A stretch of 55,939 nucleotides of DNA from Chloroflexota bacterium (GTDB taxonomy: Bacteria > Chloroflexota > Anaerolineae > Aggregatilineales > Phototrophicaceae): NCBI GenBank assembly GCA_026707665.1, contig JAPOWK010000093.1, positions 76,137-132,075 on the forward strand, written 5' to 3'. Positions 43,985 to 52,410 of this stretch are shown piece by piece (positions within the stretch are counted from its first letter, which is position 1; every line of letters starts with the position of its first letter). The translations under genes and the position numbers were made by a program. The notes under the pieces are model-generated. The model searched no databases. It saw only the letters and a program-made list of their open reading frames with translations, and was not told where the DNA came from.

Positions 43985-45667
43985 CTAGCACTGATCGGCG
44001 TTGATGAACTGCTGGAAGATGGACCGGTAAATGGCGAATCCCTCGCCGCGGCCGGTGTGGTTGGGGCTGGCGCAATCCGCAGACGCGTGCCAGGTGGCCA
44101 CTACATCGTTGGCATCCAGGCTGGAACCATCATGGAAAAGCACGCCCTCGCGCAGATGGAAGGTCCAGACCGTGCCATCATCGGAGACGTCCCAAGTCTC
44201 CGCCAAGCCCGGGATCACGTCTACCCCGCCTTTGGCGAAGTCCAGCAGCGATTCCTGCACTTGATGACAGGCGCGGAAGGTTTCGCCGTCCCAGGTGTCG
44301 TTGCAATAGAGCGAAATCGGCTCGGCGTTCTGCATGTAAATCACGTTGTCATCGTCGGGATCTTCGATGCGCGAGAATTCCTCCGTGCCATCAAGCACGC
44401 CGGGATGGACACCGATCATGCGTGCCTGCCAGACATCGGCCGAGCCGGCATGGCCGAAGGGCACCCAAGGTACGGCTGAAGCCATCCCGGCGGCAACCTG
44501 CTGGAAGTACTCCATCCGCGCGGCGGGATCAAGGACCTGGCCCGCGTTGATCAATGGTTCGTAAACTTCGGGATAGGGATCGCCCATCTGGTGCATGTTC
44601 GGTCCGTGACAACAAGTCAGGAAATTGGAGGCATCGGGGAAATCCGCATGCCAGCCGAGGATGTGAAGCGGCTCATTGCCGGAAAGCGCCGAGGCGATGA
44701 AGGCGCCGGACTCGACCACTTGGACATCAGCGATGACGCCGATCGCCGCCAGCTGCGCCTGGACATCATTGGCGATAATGCCCGGATTTGGCAAGTAACC
44801 ACGCACGACATCGCGCCAGGTCAAGGTCAGCGGACGGGATTCGCCCGTGCGTCTGTCCACCACTGTGTCCAGCGGCAGAGTGAAACCGAGATCCGCAGCC
44901 GCCTCTTCCAACAGCGCGGACGCCGCCGCCTGATCGAAACCGGGGACGCCGCCTTCGCCGACATGGCCAAAGACCGCGGGCGGCACGAAGTCCGGCGTCA
45001 AAGGCGAGCCCGGCGGGAAGAAGTTGTCGACGATTCGCTGACGGTCGATGCCCATGGCAATGGCTGTGCGTACGCGCACATCATTCAGCGGCTCGAAGAA
45101 GTTGCTCATGGCGACATAAACGCCCGTCAGCGGCGGTATGTCAATGAGGTTGAAATTGGGATCGGCGTCAAAGACCGGGATATCATCGGGATTGGCGAAT
45201 TTCATGCCGTCGATGGTGCCGGCGCGCAGCTCGGTCGCGCGGGCGGCCGCTTCCGAATTCCAGCGCAAAATGACGGTGTCCTCAATCGAGGGCTCGCCCC
45301 AATAGTCGTCAAAGCGCTCGAAGACAATTTCGTTGCCCTGGTCCCAATTGACCAGGCGCAGCGGTCCGGTGCCGATTGCTTTGGTCAAGATATCGCCTTC
45401 GCCACCGGTCGCATCGAGATACTCCCGCGGATGAATGGACAAGCCTAGGCTGGCCATCTCCTGGGCAAAGATCGCGTCCGGGTTGCAAAGCGTGACGACA
45501 ACGGTGAGTTCGTCTATGGCTTCGACTGATTTGAGGTTGCCACCGTAGTCGCAGTCCGCGGCGGCGAAGCTCAACAATTCGTCTTGGCTCGCGGCCGGGG
45601 CGATCAACAGACCAAGCGTCAGCAGAATAAGTACAAGACTCGAAAACTTTCGGTGATGTCTATACAT
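43985..45667 (-). CDS. Family 5 extracellular solute-binding protein, circularly permuted
   Basis: A 560-residue exported binding protein of the peptide/nickel (SBP_bac_5) family. A signal peptide (FSSLVLILLTLGLLIAPAASQ, no lipobox Cys) is followed directly by the usual middle of the family: SVEAIDELTVVVTLCNP, IGTGPLRLVNWDQGNEIVFERFDDYWGEP, RATELRAGTIDG, VRTAIAMGIDR. The motifs that normally form the N-terminal lobe come last: MQNAEPISLYC, the VQESLLDFAKGG segment, VIPGLAETWDVSDDGTVWTFHLREGVLFHDGSSLDANDVVATW. Each motif occurs once, so this is a permutation and not a duplication. The ATG at 45667 has GGAGG 7 bases upstream and lies after a promoter; the longer open frame from 45787 does not. 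It probably serves the convergent DppB/DppC permeases. Confidence 0.85.
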   Translation of the reverse strand: MYRHHRKFSSLVLILLTLGLLIAPAASQDELLSFAAADCDYGGNLKSVEAIDELTVVVTLCNPDAIFAQEMASLGLSIHPREYLDATGGEGDILTKAIGTGPLRLVNWDQGNEIVFERFDDYWGEPSIEDTVILRWNSEAAARATELRAGTIDGMKFANPDDIPVFDADPNFNLIDIPPLTGVYVAMSNFFEPLNDVRVRTAIAMGIDRQRIVDNFFPPGSPLTPDFVPPAVFGHVGEGGVPGFDQAAASALLEEAAADLGFTLPLDTVVDRRTGESRPLTLTWRDVVRGYLPNPGIIANDVQAQLAAIGVIADVQVVESGAFIASALSGNEPLHILGWHADFPDASNFLTCCHGPNMHQMGDPYPEVYEPLINAGQVLDPAARMEYFQQVAAGMASAVPWVPFGHAGSADVWQARMIGVHPGVLDGTEEFSRIEDPDDDNVIYMQNAEPISLYCNDTWDGETFRACHQVQESLLDFAKGGVDVIPGLAETWDVSDDGTVWTFHLREGVLFHDGSSLDANDVVATWHASADCASPNHTGRGEGFAIYRSIFQQFINADQC

Positions 45668-45736
45668 CGTTTTTCCTCCAAAGCCGGGTAGATAGACTTG
45701 CGCGTCATATCGCCTCTCGATAGACGGGCATACCCT

Positions 45737-45765
45737 AGTGTATCGCAAATCAGCGCTGCTACAAA
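45737..45765 (-). promoter_or_regulatory. Promoter of the solute-binding protein gene
   Basis: On the minus strand, TTTGTA (45765-45760) is followed after 17 bases by TACACT (45742-45737). The transcript would start near 45730, downstream of the longest possible start codon, and so supports the start at 45667. Confidence 0.55.
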
Positions 45766-45845
45766 AGCTGAAGCGACGGCGCGCCACATATTCTGGCGAT
45801 GCTTTCTATTGGAAGTTTTCAGTGTCTTGGGTCGATTGCGTTGTT

Positions 45846-46604
45846 CTAGAACTCGAATTCGTCAAAGTCGCGGCAGAGATAAACGGGGCCGTCGTAGGCT
45901 TGAGCCGCTTCTTGCACCAGCGGCGCCGGATCTTGATTCCAAACCTGGTAGTGGATCAAGCGCAGTTCTTTGGCGCCCGCTTTCGCTGCTGCTTCTCCCG
46001 CCATCCGCGCGGTGCTATGGCCCGGTGGCGGACCGCCGGCTTCGTGGATGAAGATATCCGCGTCTTTGCCAATCTTCAGCGCATTGGGACAGGGTTCGGT
46101 ATCGCAACTGTAGGCGAGGACATTGCCATTGTGCTTGTTTGTGATGCGCATGCCAATCGTGGGGATGAAGTGCACGACCGGGAAAGAATGAATGGCGAAA
46201 TCTTTGTTCTCGAATAGAAGCGTGTTGTCTTGCAGCCCGATCCGCGAGAATGACACGGGGAAGAAGTTGGGCCAATACTCCCAGCCGTACATATCCATCG
46301 TATCTTCAATGCGATTGATGCAATGTGGAATGCCGTAGAAGCGAATCGGCGTCTTGCGCCCCATCTGCCACATGTGCATCAGCATATTGGGAACGCCGGC
46401 CACATGATCCGAATGAAAGTGCGTCAGGATAATGTCTTGCAGGCTGTCATCATCAATGCCGAGCGCCCGGATTTTGTCCAGGGGATTGGAACCGGCATCG
46501 ACCAGAACCGGGCTGTCCTCTTCGCCGATGAGTAGAAAATGCGTGTAGTCATGTTGGGCGCTATTGACCGCGCCTGCCGTACCCAGAATGATTACCCGCG
46601 CCAT
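45846..46604 (-). CDS. Metallo-beta-lactamase fold hydrolase (RNase Z-like)
   Basis: A 252-residue hydrolase with the zinc motif LTHFHSDHVAGV, the strand YSCDTEPCPNAL and the late ligand region FIHEAGGPPPGHSTARMAGEAAAKAGAKELRLIHY. These match the RNase Z/arylsulfatase-like branch of the family, but the RNase Z exosite is not evident and tRNA processing is not certain. AGAAGG lies 7 bases before the ATG. Its promoter region holds a perfect palindrome over the -10. Confidence 0.82.
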   Translation of the reverse strand: MARVIILGTAGAVNSAQHDYTHFLLIGEEDSPVLVDAGSNPLDKIRALGIDDDSLQDIILTHFHSDHVAGVPNMLMHMWQMGRKTPIRFYGIPHCINRIEDTMDMYGWEYWPNFFPVSFSRIGLQDNTLLFENKDFAIHSFPVVHFIPTIGMRITNKHNGNVLAYSCDTEPCPNALKIGKDADIFIHEAGGPPPGHSTARMAGEAAAKAGAKELRLIHYQVWNQDPAPLVQEAAQAYDGPVYLCRDFDEFEF

Positions 46605-46627
46605 AAAGTCGCCTTCTGCCTTATGGA

Positions 46628-46646
46628 TGAGACCTGTCTCAGTATA
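46628..46646 (-). promoter_or_regulatory. Extended -10 with a palindromic operator before the MBL gene
   Basis: On the minus strand TGATATACT, an extended -10 (TATACT at 46646-46641), is followed at once by the palindrome TGAGAC AG GTCTCA (46641-46628). A -35 at normal spacing is weak. The palindrome covers the expected transcription start, a typical repressor position. Confidence 0.4.
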
Positions 46647-46826
46647 TCAAATTCGCAGCGTCTCAAGTGCGACGGAGGGACAATAGCATAAGTCGTCCCG
46701 TATAAACACGCTCTGTTCGCAATCAAAACTGGCGTAGAGTTGCGGCGCGCCAAACTCTTGAAGCGCTTTTGCCGACTGTCTGCCCGCGAGGTCCCGTGGC
46801 TTCATACGCATTGCGCATGTCTCACG

Positions 46827-47918
46827 CTAATGAGATGCATCTCCACCCGTTGCCGGATGCCGGCCGACTCCCGTGTCGGCCTGAGCATCGCGCCCCGGCG
46901 CAGAAGCCGATCGATGGCGGTATATCAAGAGGGCGACGGAAACAACAAAACCGACAACTGTGATTGCCTGCGAGCTGTTAATGCCAGACTCACCGATTAC
47001 CGCGATTTCGACACGTAGGAATTCAAGCAGGAAGCGCACAAAAGAATATTGCGCGATGTATAGCAGGAGAATGTCGCCGCTTTGCAAGCGATCGCGATAC
47101 TGATGATAGATGCGCCACAAGACGTAAAATGCGATCAGGCTCCAAATCGCCTCATAAGCCCAGATCGGATGGAAGAGCGTATCGATAGGATATTCGACCA
47201 AACTCTCATAGGGCGCCACACGCGCGTCTCGCGGGATCTGAATGCCCCATGGCAGGTTCGTTGGCGAGCCGTAGAGCTCTTGATTGACATAATTGGCTAT
47301 CCGGCCGATCGCCTGGCCGAGCGGGATTGAAACGGCGGCAATGTCGAGCCAGGGTGACAGTCTCATGCCCTCGTCCGGGAAGGCGCTCGCCGGACGCTGA
47401 TAACGGAATGGGGGAAGGTCCTTGCCTCTGAAAAGGCTAACAAGCTTGTCAGCCAGCCAATTCAACAACTGAAGCAGCCAGAGCAGCGGCGTTAGAATGG
47501 TGGTGAAAAAGCCGATGATGCGGTTGTGCCAGCGACTCAAATAGAGGTAGACGCCAAAAGCGGCCCCGATCATGCCGCCAAATATGCCGAGCCCGCCAGT
47601 CCAGATCGCGATCGCGCCACTTTGGCGGTCGAAGAAGTTCTCGAGAAACCAGGCGGTATTCTGACAGACTCCGCCTTCAATGCCGCAGCCGGCCACCAGG
47701 GAAATCGGGGGAAACAAAATGAACCAGAGTCGCGCGCCGATGATGCCGGGGATAATCGCCCAGGTTAAGCCGCCCCAAATGTGATCAGAATCGCGTCCGC
47801 TGCGCGCCGCCAATAAGGAAGCTACGTAGGCGCCGGCCAACAAGGCGGCCACGACGATGATGCCGTAGTAGCGAATCTGCAGATTCCCGATCACAAGATG
47901 AGTTTGTTCAAATTCCAT
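46827..47918 (-). CDS. lgt: Prolipoprotein diacylglyceryl transferase
   Basis: A 363-residue membrane enzyme that transfers diacylglycerol from phosphatidylglycerol to the lipobox Cys of prolipoproteins. The family signature is GQAIGRIANYVNQELYGSPTNLPWGIQIP, and HPIWAYEAIWSLIAFYVLW contains the conserved C-terminal region. Seven or more hydrophobic helices are visible. The C-terminus carries about 25 extra residues. The ATG follows the CDP-alcohol phosphatidyltransferase TAA directly, with GAGGTGACTAA as ribosome binding site, so translation is coupled. Confidence 0.94.
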   Translation of the reverse strand: MEFEQTHLVIGNLQIRYYGIIVVAALLAGAYVASLLAARSGRDSDHIWGGLTWAIIPGIIGARLWFILFPPISLVAGCGIEGGVCQNTAWFLENFFDRQSGAIAIWTGGLGIFGGMIGAAFGVYLYLSRWHNRIIGFFTTILTPLLWLLQLLNWLADKLVSLFRGKDLPPFRYQRPASAFPDEGMRLSPWLDIAAVSIPLGQAIGRIANYVNQELYGSPTNLPWGIQIPRDARVAPYESLVEYPIDTLFHPIWAYEAIWSLIAFYVLWRIYHQYRDRLQSGDILLLYIAQYSFVRFLLEFLRVEIAVIGESGINSSQAITVVGFVVSVALLIYRHRSASAPGRDAQADTGVGRHPATGGDASH

Positions 47919-48536
47919 TTAGTCACCTCGGTCTCTCAAAATGCGGTAAACATGCCACAGCCGCTGCAGCGCCGTTAGATTGGCGCCGACCGCCAGGACG
48001 AGCAAGCCGATTTCCAGCGGCGCCACGCTCTGAAAGGCGCCAGCCGCGAGCGTCATAACCAGCAACACGATTACTCGCTCCAGCCGGCTGAACCAGCCGA
48101 CCGTCACACTGACGCTGACTTTGGCGTCATCGGCGCGGGCGCGAACATAACTCACCAGAAAACTACCCGTCAACGCGGCAAGCGCGGCAACAAGCATATC
48201 CATCCGGCCGGACTCGGCAAAATAGTAACCGAAAGCGGCGAAAATAAAACCGTCAGCATAACGGTCGAGCGTCGAATCGAGCACCATGCCGAAGGCGCCC
48301 TGCCGATCCAGCGCCCGCGCGACCGCGCCATCAAGGGCGTCGAGCGGCAGGCTCAGCAGAAGCAGGATGCCGCCGGCCAGGAAATCACCTTGAGCGATGA
48401 ACCAGGCGGACATAGCGACCAGCACCAAACCGACAAGTGAGATCCAGTCCGGATGAATGCCCAGACGCGCGACAAATCCGGCGCAGCGGTCAAGGGGAGC
48501 GCGCGTCCGCTTTCGCAGCCGATCAGTGAGTGTCAT
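47919..48536 (-). CDS. CDP-alcohol phosphatidyltransferase
   Basis: A protein of about 205 residues, a membrane enzyme that joins a CDP-diacylglycerol to an alcohol to make a phospholipid headgroup. The catalytic motif is intact: LDALDGAVARALDRQGAFGMVLDSTLDRYAD, the D..DG..AR......G...D...D pattern. Six hydrophobic helices. Whether the product is phosphatidylglycerol phosphate, phosphatidylinositol phosphate or another cannot be read; the N-terminal RTRAPLDRCAGFVARLGIHPDWISLVG is like the phosphatidylinositol phosphate synthase group. The start could also be ATG 48554. It shares its strand and coupling with lgt. Confidence 0.87.
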   Translation of the reverse strand: MTLTDRLRKRTRAPLDRCAGFVARLGIHPDWISLVGLVLVAMSAWFIAQGDFLAGGILLLLSLPLDALDGAVARALDRQGAFGMVLDSTLDRYADGFIFAAFGYYFAESGRMDMLVAALAALTGSFLVSYVRARADDAKVSVSVTVGWFSRLERVIVLLVMTLAAGAFQSVAPLEIGLLVLAVGANLTALQRLWHVYRILRDRGD

Positions 48537-48562
48537 CGACTGGACTCTCGGCATATCGAGGC

Positions 48563-48591
48563 TTGCCAGTGGCGGAGGCCTTCGCTACACT
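48563..48591 (+). promoter_or_regulatory. Promoter of tRNA-Pro
   Basis: TTGCCA (48563-48568) and TACACT (48586-48591) are spaced by 17 bases. The transcript would start near 48598, eight bases before the tRNA. Confidence 0.65.
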
Positions 48592-48605
48592 GGTCGCGCT
48601 TTTGT

Positions 48606-48679
48606 CGGGGCGTGGCGCAGCCCGGTAGCGCGCACCGTTCGGGTCGGTGAGGTCGTGGGTTCAAATCCCGCCGCCCCGA
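48606..48679 (+). tRNA. tRNA-Pro (anticodon CGG)
   Basis: A full cloverleaf of 74 bases. The acceptor stem CGGGGCG pairs with CGCCCCG, the D stem is GCGC/GCGC, the anticodon stem CACCG/CGGTG encloses TTCGGGT with anticodon CGG, and the T arm is GTGGG TTCAAAT CCCGC. The discriminator base is A and no CCA is encoded. It is in the gap between the phosphatidyltransferase and the MFS gene, with its own promoter and terminator. Confidence 0.96.
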
Positions 48680-48693
48680 CAGCCACAAGAGTT

Positions 48694-48718
48694 CGTCATC
48701 CAAGCGATGGCGTTTTTT
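48694..48718 (+). terminator. Terminator after tRNA-Pro
   Basis: CGTCATC (48694-48700) pairs with GATGGCG (48706-48712), including one G-U pair, with loop CAAGC, and six T residues follow. It runs up to the stop codon of the MFS gene on the other strand. Confidence 0.8.
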
Positions 48719-49962
48719 CATTGTGCCGCCGCCAATCGCTTGCGATCCGCCTGGCCGTTGCTGCGCGCCCAAGCCCATAGGAAGAAGCCGGGGATCAGAG
48801 CCAGACAATAGAGGATGCCACCCAGCCAATTTGGCAGCGCTGGATTCTGCGCAAACAAGATCCCGGCAAGGGCAGTTGACAAAATGACCCCCAGGTTCAT
48901 GACGGACTGATTCAGCCCAAGTACACCGCCGCGCAACTCTCTCGCCACCGTCTTGGTCAGCAGAGACTGCAAGGGTGGAAACAGCAGACCGCTGCCCAAG
49001 GCAAATATCGCCATACTCAGCGTGCCGATGATGGGCTCCACCGCAATTGCCAGCAGGAACATCGACAGTGCGCGCGCCACCACCCCAAGCAGGAGAATCA
49101 GCGGATCGCCGTAGCGCTTCAACGCGGCCGGCAGGACAAAGACCTGGGTCAGAAACTGGCCCAAACCCACGACCATCAGCATCAGCCCGACGCCGAGACT
49201 CACGGTCGCAAAGTCATGGTTGCGGAACAAAACCGCCTCGGCGAAAAGCGCGAAAGTGGCAATGAGCAGTCCCATGCCAAATCGGGACATGAAAGATACG
49301 ATGAGCACTGCCACGAGCGGAACGTTTCTCATCAGTTCTGCGGGACGCAAACGCGGGGAATCACCGCCACGACTGAGCGCTTTGTCTTCGGCGCTCAAGG
49401 ACTCCTCCAGCGTGAGCCAGGTCAAAACAACCGTGGCCAGCGCCGCGGCCGCCGCCAACAGGAATGGCGCCTGTGGACCGTAGCTGCTCGCCAGGATACC
49501 ACCGGCGGCCGGTCCAACGATGAAGCCAAGCCCGAAGGCGGCCATCGTATAACCCAGAGCCTCGGTTCGGCGCTTCTCCGGCATGATATCAGTGACGTAA
49601 GCCTGGGCGACGACAATGTTGCCGCCGGTGACGCCGTCGAGCACACGGGCGAGAAAGAGAACAGCCGCCGATTGGGCGAATCCGATCATCAGAAAGGCGA
49701 TGACAGTGCCGATCTGGCTGATGAGCAGGATGGGCAGCCGGCCGCGCTGGTCGGACAGGCGCCCGATGAACGGTCCCGCCACGAACTGAGCGGCGAAGAA
49801 TGTCGTGATCAGTAGCGTAATGACCTGACTGTCCATGCCGAATCCTGTCTGCGCATATAGTGGCAGGATAGGATGGACCATGGATGTGCCGACCATCTGC
49901 ACGAAAACGATCAACAAGATCGTGAGCAGTCGACGATCAATGATGGCAAGCTTGCGTTTCAC
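48718..49962 (-). CDS. Major facilitator superfamily transporter (TetA/Bcr-like)
   Basis: A 414-residue membrane transporter with 12 hydrophobic helices. The inter-helix motif GPFIGRLSDQRGRLPILL is well conserved, followed by ARVLDGVTGGNIVVAQAYVTDI and YTMAAFGLGFIVGPAAGGIL, the pattern of drug/proton antiporters of the DHA1 group such as TetA. That is a broad resemblance; substrate and resistance role are not established. The start is a GTG (49962) with a poor ribosome binding site, so a later start is possible. Confidence 0.88.
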   Translation of the reverse strand: MKRKLAIIDRRLLTILLIVFVQMVGTSMVHPILPLYAQTGFGMDSQVITLLITTFFAAQFVAGPFIGRLSDQRGRLPILLISQIGTVIAFLMIGFAQSAAVLFLARVLDGVTGGNIVVAQAYVTDIMPEKRRTEALGYTMAAFGLGFIVGPAAGGILASSYGPQAPFLLAAAAALATVVLTWLTLEESLSAEDKALSRGGDSPRLRPAELMRNVPLVAVLIVSFMSRFGMGLLIATFALFAEAVLFRNHDFATVSLGVGLMLMVVGLGQFLTQVFVLPAALKRYGDPLILLLGVVARALSMFLLAIAVEPIIGTLSMAIFALGSGLLFPPLQSLLTKTVARELRGGVLGLNQSVMNLGVILSTALAGILFAQNPALPNWLGGILYCLALIPGFFLWAWARSNGQADRKRLAAAQ

Positions 49963-50127
49963 CTGGACATTGACCTGACGCGTTACGCCGGGCGCATGCC
50001 GCTATGATATGTCAAAGTCACAACAATCGTTAGTGATAATGATGTCGCCGCAGGCGTGAATTCAGAGTCTATGAGACAGTGGTAGAATGTAGTAGCAGTC
50101 AATCAGCGCGGATCTAGGGAGACAGTC

Positions 50128-50742
50128 TTGGCGACCACGCTATACCTCATGCGGCACGGGCATGTGCATAATCCGACAAACATCCTGTATGGCCGCCTCC
50201 CCGGCTTTCGTTTGAGCGAACTGGGGATCCAACAGGCGCAGGCGGCCGGCGAATGGCTGGCTGGCAAGCCGATCAAGGCCATTTACAGCAGCCCAATGGA
50301 GCGGGCGCGGCAAACGGCGTCGATCGTGGCGCAGCGGCACGACGCACTCACACCGCGGATCGACGAGCGAATCCTCGAAGTATTGACGCCCTACGAGGGG
50401 CGCCCGAATTCTGAACTGGCAGCAGCGGGCTGGGATCTCTATAGCGGCAACGAGCCGCCCTACGAATCGCCGGGGATGGTGCTCAAGCGTGTCCTCGATT
50501 TTATGGCGCATATCGCTTCGGCGCACATGGATGAGACTGTAGTCGCGGTCGCGCATGGCGACATTCTGGTCTTTCCCTGGCTCTACGCCCAGGGCGTGGA
50601 ACCGGATGCGCTGATGAAGGACAGGCTGACCGAATACGCGCTGCCGGTGGATTACCCGGCCACGGCTTCGATTATGACCTTCGAGTTGGACGGTCCACCG
50701 CGGGAGGCGCTCCCGAGAGTGAGATATAACTGCCCGTATTAG
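50128..50742 (+). CDS. Histidine phosphatase family protein
   Basis: A 204-residue protein of the phosphoglycerate mutase-like histidine phosphatase family. The phospho-accepting His lies in LYLMRHGHVHNPTN and the second His is in VAVAHGDILVF. SPMERARQTASIVA is the usual supporting motif. The start is a TTG at 50128, with AGGGAG six bases upstream, and no nearby ATG would keep the N-terminal strand. The substrate (phosphosugar, nucleotide or other) is unknown. Its stop is 9 bases from the convergent enolase-superfamily gene. Confidence 0.88.
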   Translation: MATTLYLMRHGHVHNPTNILYGRLPGFRLSELGIQQAQAAGEWLAGKPIKAIYSSPMERARQTASIVAQRHDALTPRIDERILEVLTPYEGRPNSELAAAGWDLYSGNEPPYESPGMVLKRVLDFMAHIASAHMDETVVAVAHGDILVFPWLYAQGVEPDALMKDRLTEYALPVDYPATASIMTFELDGPPREALPRVRYNCPY

Positions 50743-50751
50743 GGCATGGCG

Positions 50752-51909
50752 CTAAAACAGCGGCGCATAGGGATTGTGCGAGCGCCAGCGCGCTTCCGCC
50801 TCAGCCAGGCGATCGCGCTGTACCTCGACGCCGATGCCCGCCCCCGCAGGCAGCTTCAAGTTGCTATCAGCCCGCAACACGAAGGGCGGCTCGGTGATAT
50901 CGGGGTCGAAGTAGCGGTCGGTCGCTGAAATATCGCTGGGCAGCGTAACCCCTGGCAGCGCGGCGAAGGACAGATTGGCGGCTCGGCCGATGCCGGTTTC
51001 CAACATGCCGCCGATCCAGAGCGGAGTCGCGCGCTCGACGCAGAGTTCATATATCTTCAGGCTTTCGCTGAAGCCACCGACTCGCGTCGGCTTCAGATTA
51101 AGGATTTTCCCGGCGCCGAGCTCGAGCGCGATCCGCCAATCGTGGGCTGAATGGATGCTTTCGTCCAGGCAAATCGGCGTTCTGAGCTGCGTCTGCAACA
51201 GGCTATGTTCGTAGATATCATCGTAGGCGAGCGGCTGCTCAATCATCAGCAGATCAAATGGATCCAGATGGCGGAGTTTATCGGCGTCGGCCAGCGAGTA
51301 GGCGCTGTTGGCATCCAACATCAGCATGATATCGGGGAAATGCCGCCGCACCGCGCGCGCCAATTCAAGGTCCCAGCCGGGCGCTATCTTGAGCTTGATC
51401 CGCTGATAGCCATCGTCGAGCCGCCGTTGAATAAGCGCAATTTGCTCGTCGAGCGATTCTTGGATGCCGATGCTGACGCCGACCAGAGCCGAATCCCGCG
51501 GCGCGTGACCGCGTGACAGGTGGCTGGCGAAATAGTCGGCGAGGCGCATGTCATTCGCCTTCGCCAACAAATCCCATATTGCCGCTTCGACGCCAGCGCG
51601 GGCATGATGATTGCCGCGCACGGACTTGAACAGTTCCGGTATTTGGGTCGGCGAGTCGAGGCGCTGGCCGACCAGCATGGGAATCAGAAAATCTCTGGTG
51701 ATGTGGAGCGCGGTCAGGATTGTCTCTGAGCCATAAGACGGCTTGGTCTTGAGAGCGGATTCCCCCCAGCCGACGCGCCCTTCGCTATCCACAACTTCTA
51801 CGATGACGGCCGCCTTGTATGGCTCAGCGCCGAAACTGGTCTTGAGCAATTCGACCAGGGGCAGCGCAATAACATGCAGCTTTATCTCTTGAATGATGAC
51901 CGATTTCAA
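50752..51909 (-). CDS. o-Succinylbenzoate synthase/N-acylamino acid racemase (enolase superfamily)
   Basis: A 385-residue enolase-superfamily enzyme. The general base Lys is in QRIKLKIAPGWD, the metal ligands are in MLDANSAYS, MIEQPLAYDD and CLDESIHS, and the second Lys in LNLKPTRVGGFSESL. The final segment ISATDRYFDPDITEPPF matches the MenC/NSAR family, where both activities are common and the sequence alone does not separate them. MenC would make o-succinylbenzoate for menaquinone, yet no other men genes are near. The start is a TTG with GGAGG seven bases before it. Confidence 0.82.
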   Translation of the reverse strand: MKSVIIQEIKLHVIALPLVELLKTSFGAEPYKAAVIVEVVDSEGRVGWGESALKTKPSYGSETILTALHITRDFLIPMLVGQRLDSPTQIPELFKSVRGNHHARAGVEAAIWDLLAKANDMRLADYFASHLSRGHAPRDSALVGVSIGIQESLDEQIALIQRRLDDGYQRIKLKIAPGWDLELARAVRRHFPDIMLMLDANSAYSLADADKLRHLDPFDLLMIEQPLAYDDIYEHSLLQTQLRTPICLDESIHSAHDWRIALELGAGKILNLKPTRVGGFSESLKIYELCVERATPLWIGGMLETGIGRAANLSFAALPGVTLPSDISATDRYFDPDITEPPFVLRADSNLKLPAGAGIGVEVQRDRLAEAEARWRSHNPYAPLF

Positions 51910-52020
51910 ATCCGCGCCTCCATCATGCGCCTCCGCCGAGGGTCATTGTAGCAACAAAGAGCCTGGGGACGCAGGCGCGCTGCTTATCCCTTGCGGAATA
52001 TCCCGTGCTCCCTCAGGCCT

Positions 52021-52049
52021 TTGGATAACTTGCATAGCCGATTTAAGAT
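52021..52049 (+). promoter_or_regulatory. Promoter of the 52-residue small protein gene
   Basis: TTGGAT (52021-52026) and TAAGAT (52044-52049) are separated by 17 bases. The transcript would start near 52056 with a leader of about 60 bases. Confidence 0.5.
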
Positions 52050-52118
52050 TTCCCCTGTAAGATGTGCCCAAGTCATGTAGTCTAACTGAGGAATCACTTT
52101 ACCGCGCGGAGGATCATC

Positions 52119-52277
52119 ATGGAAAACTTGAGCATCATCACGCCGAGCGTGCACAAGCAGCGTATGGACGAATTGATGGAAGAAGCGAGGATTGAGCGCT
52201 TCTTGAACGAGAGGAAGAACCGCAAAGCCACCAATTGGATGCAGCGGCGACTTCACCGCAATCGCAAGACTCACTGA
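52119..52277 (+). CDS. Small basic protein of 52 residues, function unknown
   Basis: A short frame starting MENLSIITPSVHKQRMDELM and ending RRLHRNRKTH. It has a strong GGAGGA ribosome binding site five bases upstream, a promoter, and a terminator right after it, so it looks like an independent small gene. The sequence is predicted largely helical and strongly basic at its C-terminus, without a signal or membrane segment. I do not recognise it. It is too short for the usual length cutoffs. A nucleic acid-binding role is a guess from charge. Confidence 0.65.
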   Translation: MENLSIITPSVHKQRMDELMEEARIERFLNERKNRKATNWMQRRLHRNRKTH

Positions 52278-52297
52278 GCGAATGGCATTCTAGCCCG

Positions 52298-52325
52298 AAG
52301 AGCCTCGTCAACGCGGGGCTCTTTT
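52298..52325 (+). terminator. Terminator after the small protein gene
   Basis: AAGAGCC (52298-52304) pairs with GGCTCTT (52317-52323) around a 12-base loop, followed by further T residues. Confidence 0.65.
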
Positions 52326-52410
52326 CGTTTCAAAGACTCATCACCAAATTGCCCGCTTCTCAACTCGGCTCTATAATCAATAGCAGCTTGGCGAACACAA
52401 CTTTCAAGTC

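Noticed and set aside
43847..44479. Frame encoding a repeated peptide (MSGRLTESPL units)
   Set aside because: It is produced by the 42-base hairpin repeats and then runs antisense to the solute-binding protein gene, with no ribosome binding site.
45668..45787. Extra 40 residues at the N-terminus of the solute-binding protein
   Set aside because: The signal peptide and GGAGG site place the start at 45667, and the predicted promoter lies inside the extension.
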